Source of the DNA: Acidimicrobiia bacterium
GTDB lineage: Bacteria > Actinomycetota > Acidimicrobiia > Acidimicrobiales > Ilumatobacteraceae
Reading direction: 5' to 3'
NCBI GenBank assembly: GCA_030425785.1
Contig: JAUHYJ010000206.1
Span: 1 to 6,623 of the forward strand
Length of the DNA stretch: 6,623 nt
Below, piece by piece: positions 5,832 through 6,623 of the stretch. The translations under genes were made by a program, and so were the position numbers. The notes below the pieces were generated by a model, which saw only the letters and a list, made by a program, of their open reading frames with translations, did not search any database and was not told the origin of the DNA. Positions within the stretch are counted from its first letter, which is position 1; the number at the start of each line of letters is the position of its first letter.

Positions 5832-5856
5832 GGGGGGGGAACGACGGGGGCGGGGG
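5832..5856 (+). other. G-run tract with G-quadruplex potential
   Basis: Runs of G8 (5832-5839), G5 (5846-5850) and G5 (5852-5856) are separated by 6 and 1 nt; splitting the G8 run gives four G3 tracts. Another G5 is at 5877-5881, inside the neighbouring gene. The tract abuts the stop of the minus-strand TPP-enzyme gene and would be G-rich in RNA read from the thioesterase side. Folding is predicted only. Confidence 0.5.
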
Positions 5857-6623
5857 TCAGGCGAGGTTGCTCGACCGGGGGTAGACGTCGCCCGGATCGG
5901 TCATCACGTTGACGAGGTAGGGCACGCCACTGGAAAAGGCGCGGTCGAGGGCCGGGCCGACCTCGCCGGGATCGGTGACCGTCTCACCGGCACCGCCGAG
6001 GCTCGTCACGACCTGGTCGTACCGGGTGTCGGGTTGGAGGTCACAGGCGACGTCCCAGCCGTAGATCATCTGCATCGGGTGCTTCTCGAGCCCCCAGATG
6101 CCGTTGTTGCCGACCACCATCACCACCGGCAGGTCGTGGCGCACCAGCGAGTCGACGTCCATCAACGAGAACCCGGCCGCACCGTCGCCGAGCATGACGA
6201 CGATCTGACGGTCGGGGTGCACGGTGCGCGCCGCGATCGCGTAGCCCATGCCGTTGCCGAGGCAGCCGTACGGGCCGGTGTCGAGCCAGCAGCCGGGTTG
6301 ATACGTCTCGACGTACTTGCCGGCGTACGACACGAAGTCGCCGCCGTCGCAGATCACGATCGCATCCCGTTCGAGACGCTTGCGCAGTTCGCCGTAGATG
6401 CGGGTCGGCTTGATCGCCGCGTCGTCGGCCTCGAGCAGCGGCGTCTCCTTGGCGCGCGCCGCCTCCTCGGCCTCGCGCAACTCGGCCAACCAGCCGCTGT
6501 GATCGACCCGGTCGCCGGTGTGGTTCGCCAGACCGGCGAGGGTGACGGCGATGTCGCCGGCAACCGTCGTGGCGTCGACGTGGCCCGCCGCCTGCGACTC
6601 GTCGTCGACGACGAGTCGCAGGC
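5857..6623 (-). CDS. IlvG-like TPP-dependent enzyme (acetolactate synthase family), 5' partial
   Basis: The C-terminal 254 residues are visible; the frame stays open to the right edge, so the N-terminal half (PYR domain and most of the middle domain) is missing. The TPP/Mg signature is complete as GDGAAGFSLMDVDSLVRHDL followed by PVVMVVGNN (visible residues 145-173, GDG at 6189-6181, NN at 6108-6103). The stretches GDFVSYAG, PGCWLDTGPYGCLGNGMGYA and GNNGIWGLEKHPM and the ending YPRSSNLA match my memory of mycobacterial IlvG (Rv1820). Enzymes of this type are annotated as acetolactate synthase, but the family also includes decarboxylases and ligases of other 2-oxoacids or acyl-CoAs, so the reaction is not proven. 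An in-frame TTG at 6489 is internal, because the codons upstream of it keep reading as family sequence. It converges with the thioesterase gene across 206 nt. Confidence 0.88.
   Translation of the reverse strand, partial: LRLVVDDESQAAGHVDATTVAGDIAVTLAGLANHTGDRVDHSGWLAELREAEEAARAKETPLLEADDAAIKPTRIYGELRKRLERDAIVICDGGDFVSYAGKYVETYQPGCWLDTGPYGCLGNGMGYAIAARTVHPDRQIVVMLGDGAAGFSLMDVDSLVRHDLPVVMVVGNNGIWGLEKHPMQMIYGWDVACDLQPDTRYDQVVTSLGGAGETVTDPGEVGPALDRAFSSGVPYLVNVMTDPGDVYPRSSNLA

Overview
The window is high-GC DNA (roughly 70% by eye) with GTG starts, TANNNT-type -10 hexamers and C/G-ending codons. It reads as an actinobacterium. The MTAP-like and TPP-enzyme genes recall mycobacterial Rv0535 and IlvG (Rv1820), remembered rather than searched. 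An Ilumatobacter-like member of the Acidimicrobiia is plausible but is inference. I see no tRNA, rRNA, transposase, integrase, phage gene or CRISPR array, and every gene looks chromosomal.

Layout: (1) 2-715 (+) is the 3' part of a methylthioadenosine phosphorylase gene cut by the left edge. (2) 777-1376 (+) encodes a membrane-anchored SAF-domain protein with a good ribosome binding site. (3) Convergent to it, and probably one transcription unit read right to left, are tldD (5106-3715), tldE/pmbA (3665-2250) and uppP (2224-1394). (4) 5264-5650 (+), divergent from tldD, is a small hotdog thioesterase of the FlK family. (5) 5857-6623 (-) is the C-terminal part of an IlvG-like TPP enzyme gene that runs off the right edge.

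TldD and TldE form the TldD/TldE zinc metalloprotease; TldD carries the metal motif and TldE is the metal-less partner. UppP recycles undecaprenyl diphosphate for cell-wall synthesis, and its place behind tldE looks like ordinary operon packing. The thioesterase, MTA phosphorylase and TPP enzyme belong to acyl-CoA, methionine-salvage and 2-oxoacid metabolism and have no obvious common pathway.

The most interesting material is non-coding. The 157-bp tldD/thioesterase divergent region has two mirror-image apparent leaderless promoters (TANNNT, 7 nt, GTG) around three 11-bp-spaced GTCA half-sites resembling an OmpR/PhoB-family (MtrA/PhoP-like) operator. The tldD-tldE junction carries a 24-bp duplication around a 65-bp insert, which apparently split an ancestral GTGA stop/start overlap. 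The gap between the thioesterase and TPP-enzyme genes holds five copies of a 17-bp motif in both orientations, followed by a G-quadruplex-capable tract. I found no convincing wholly new multi-gene system.
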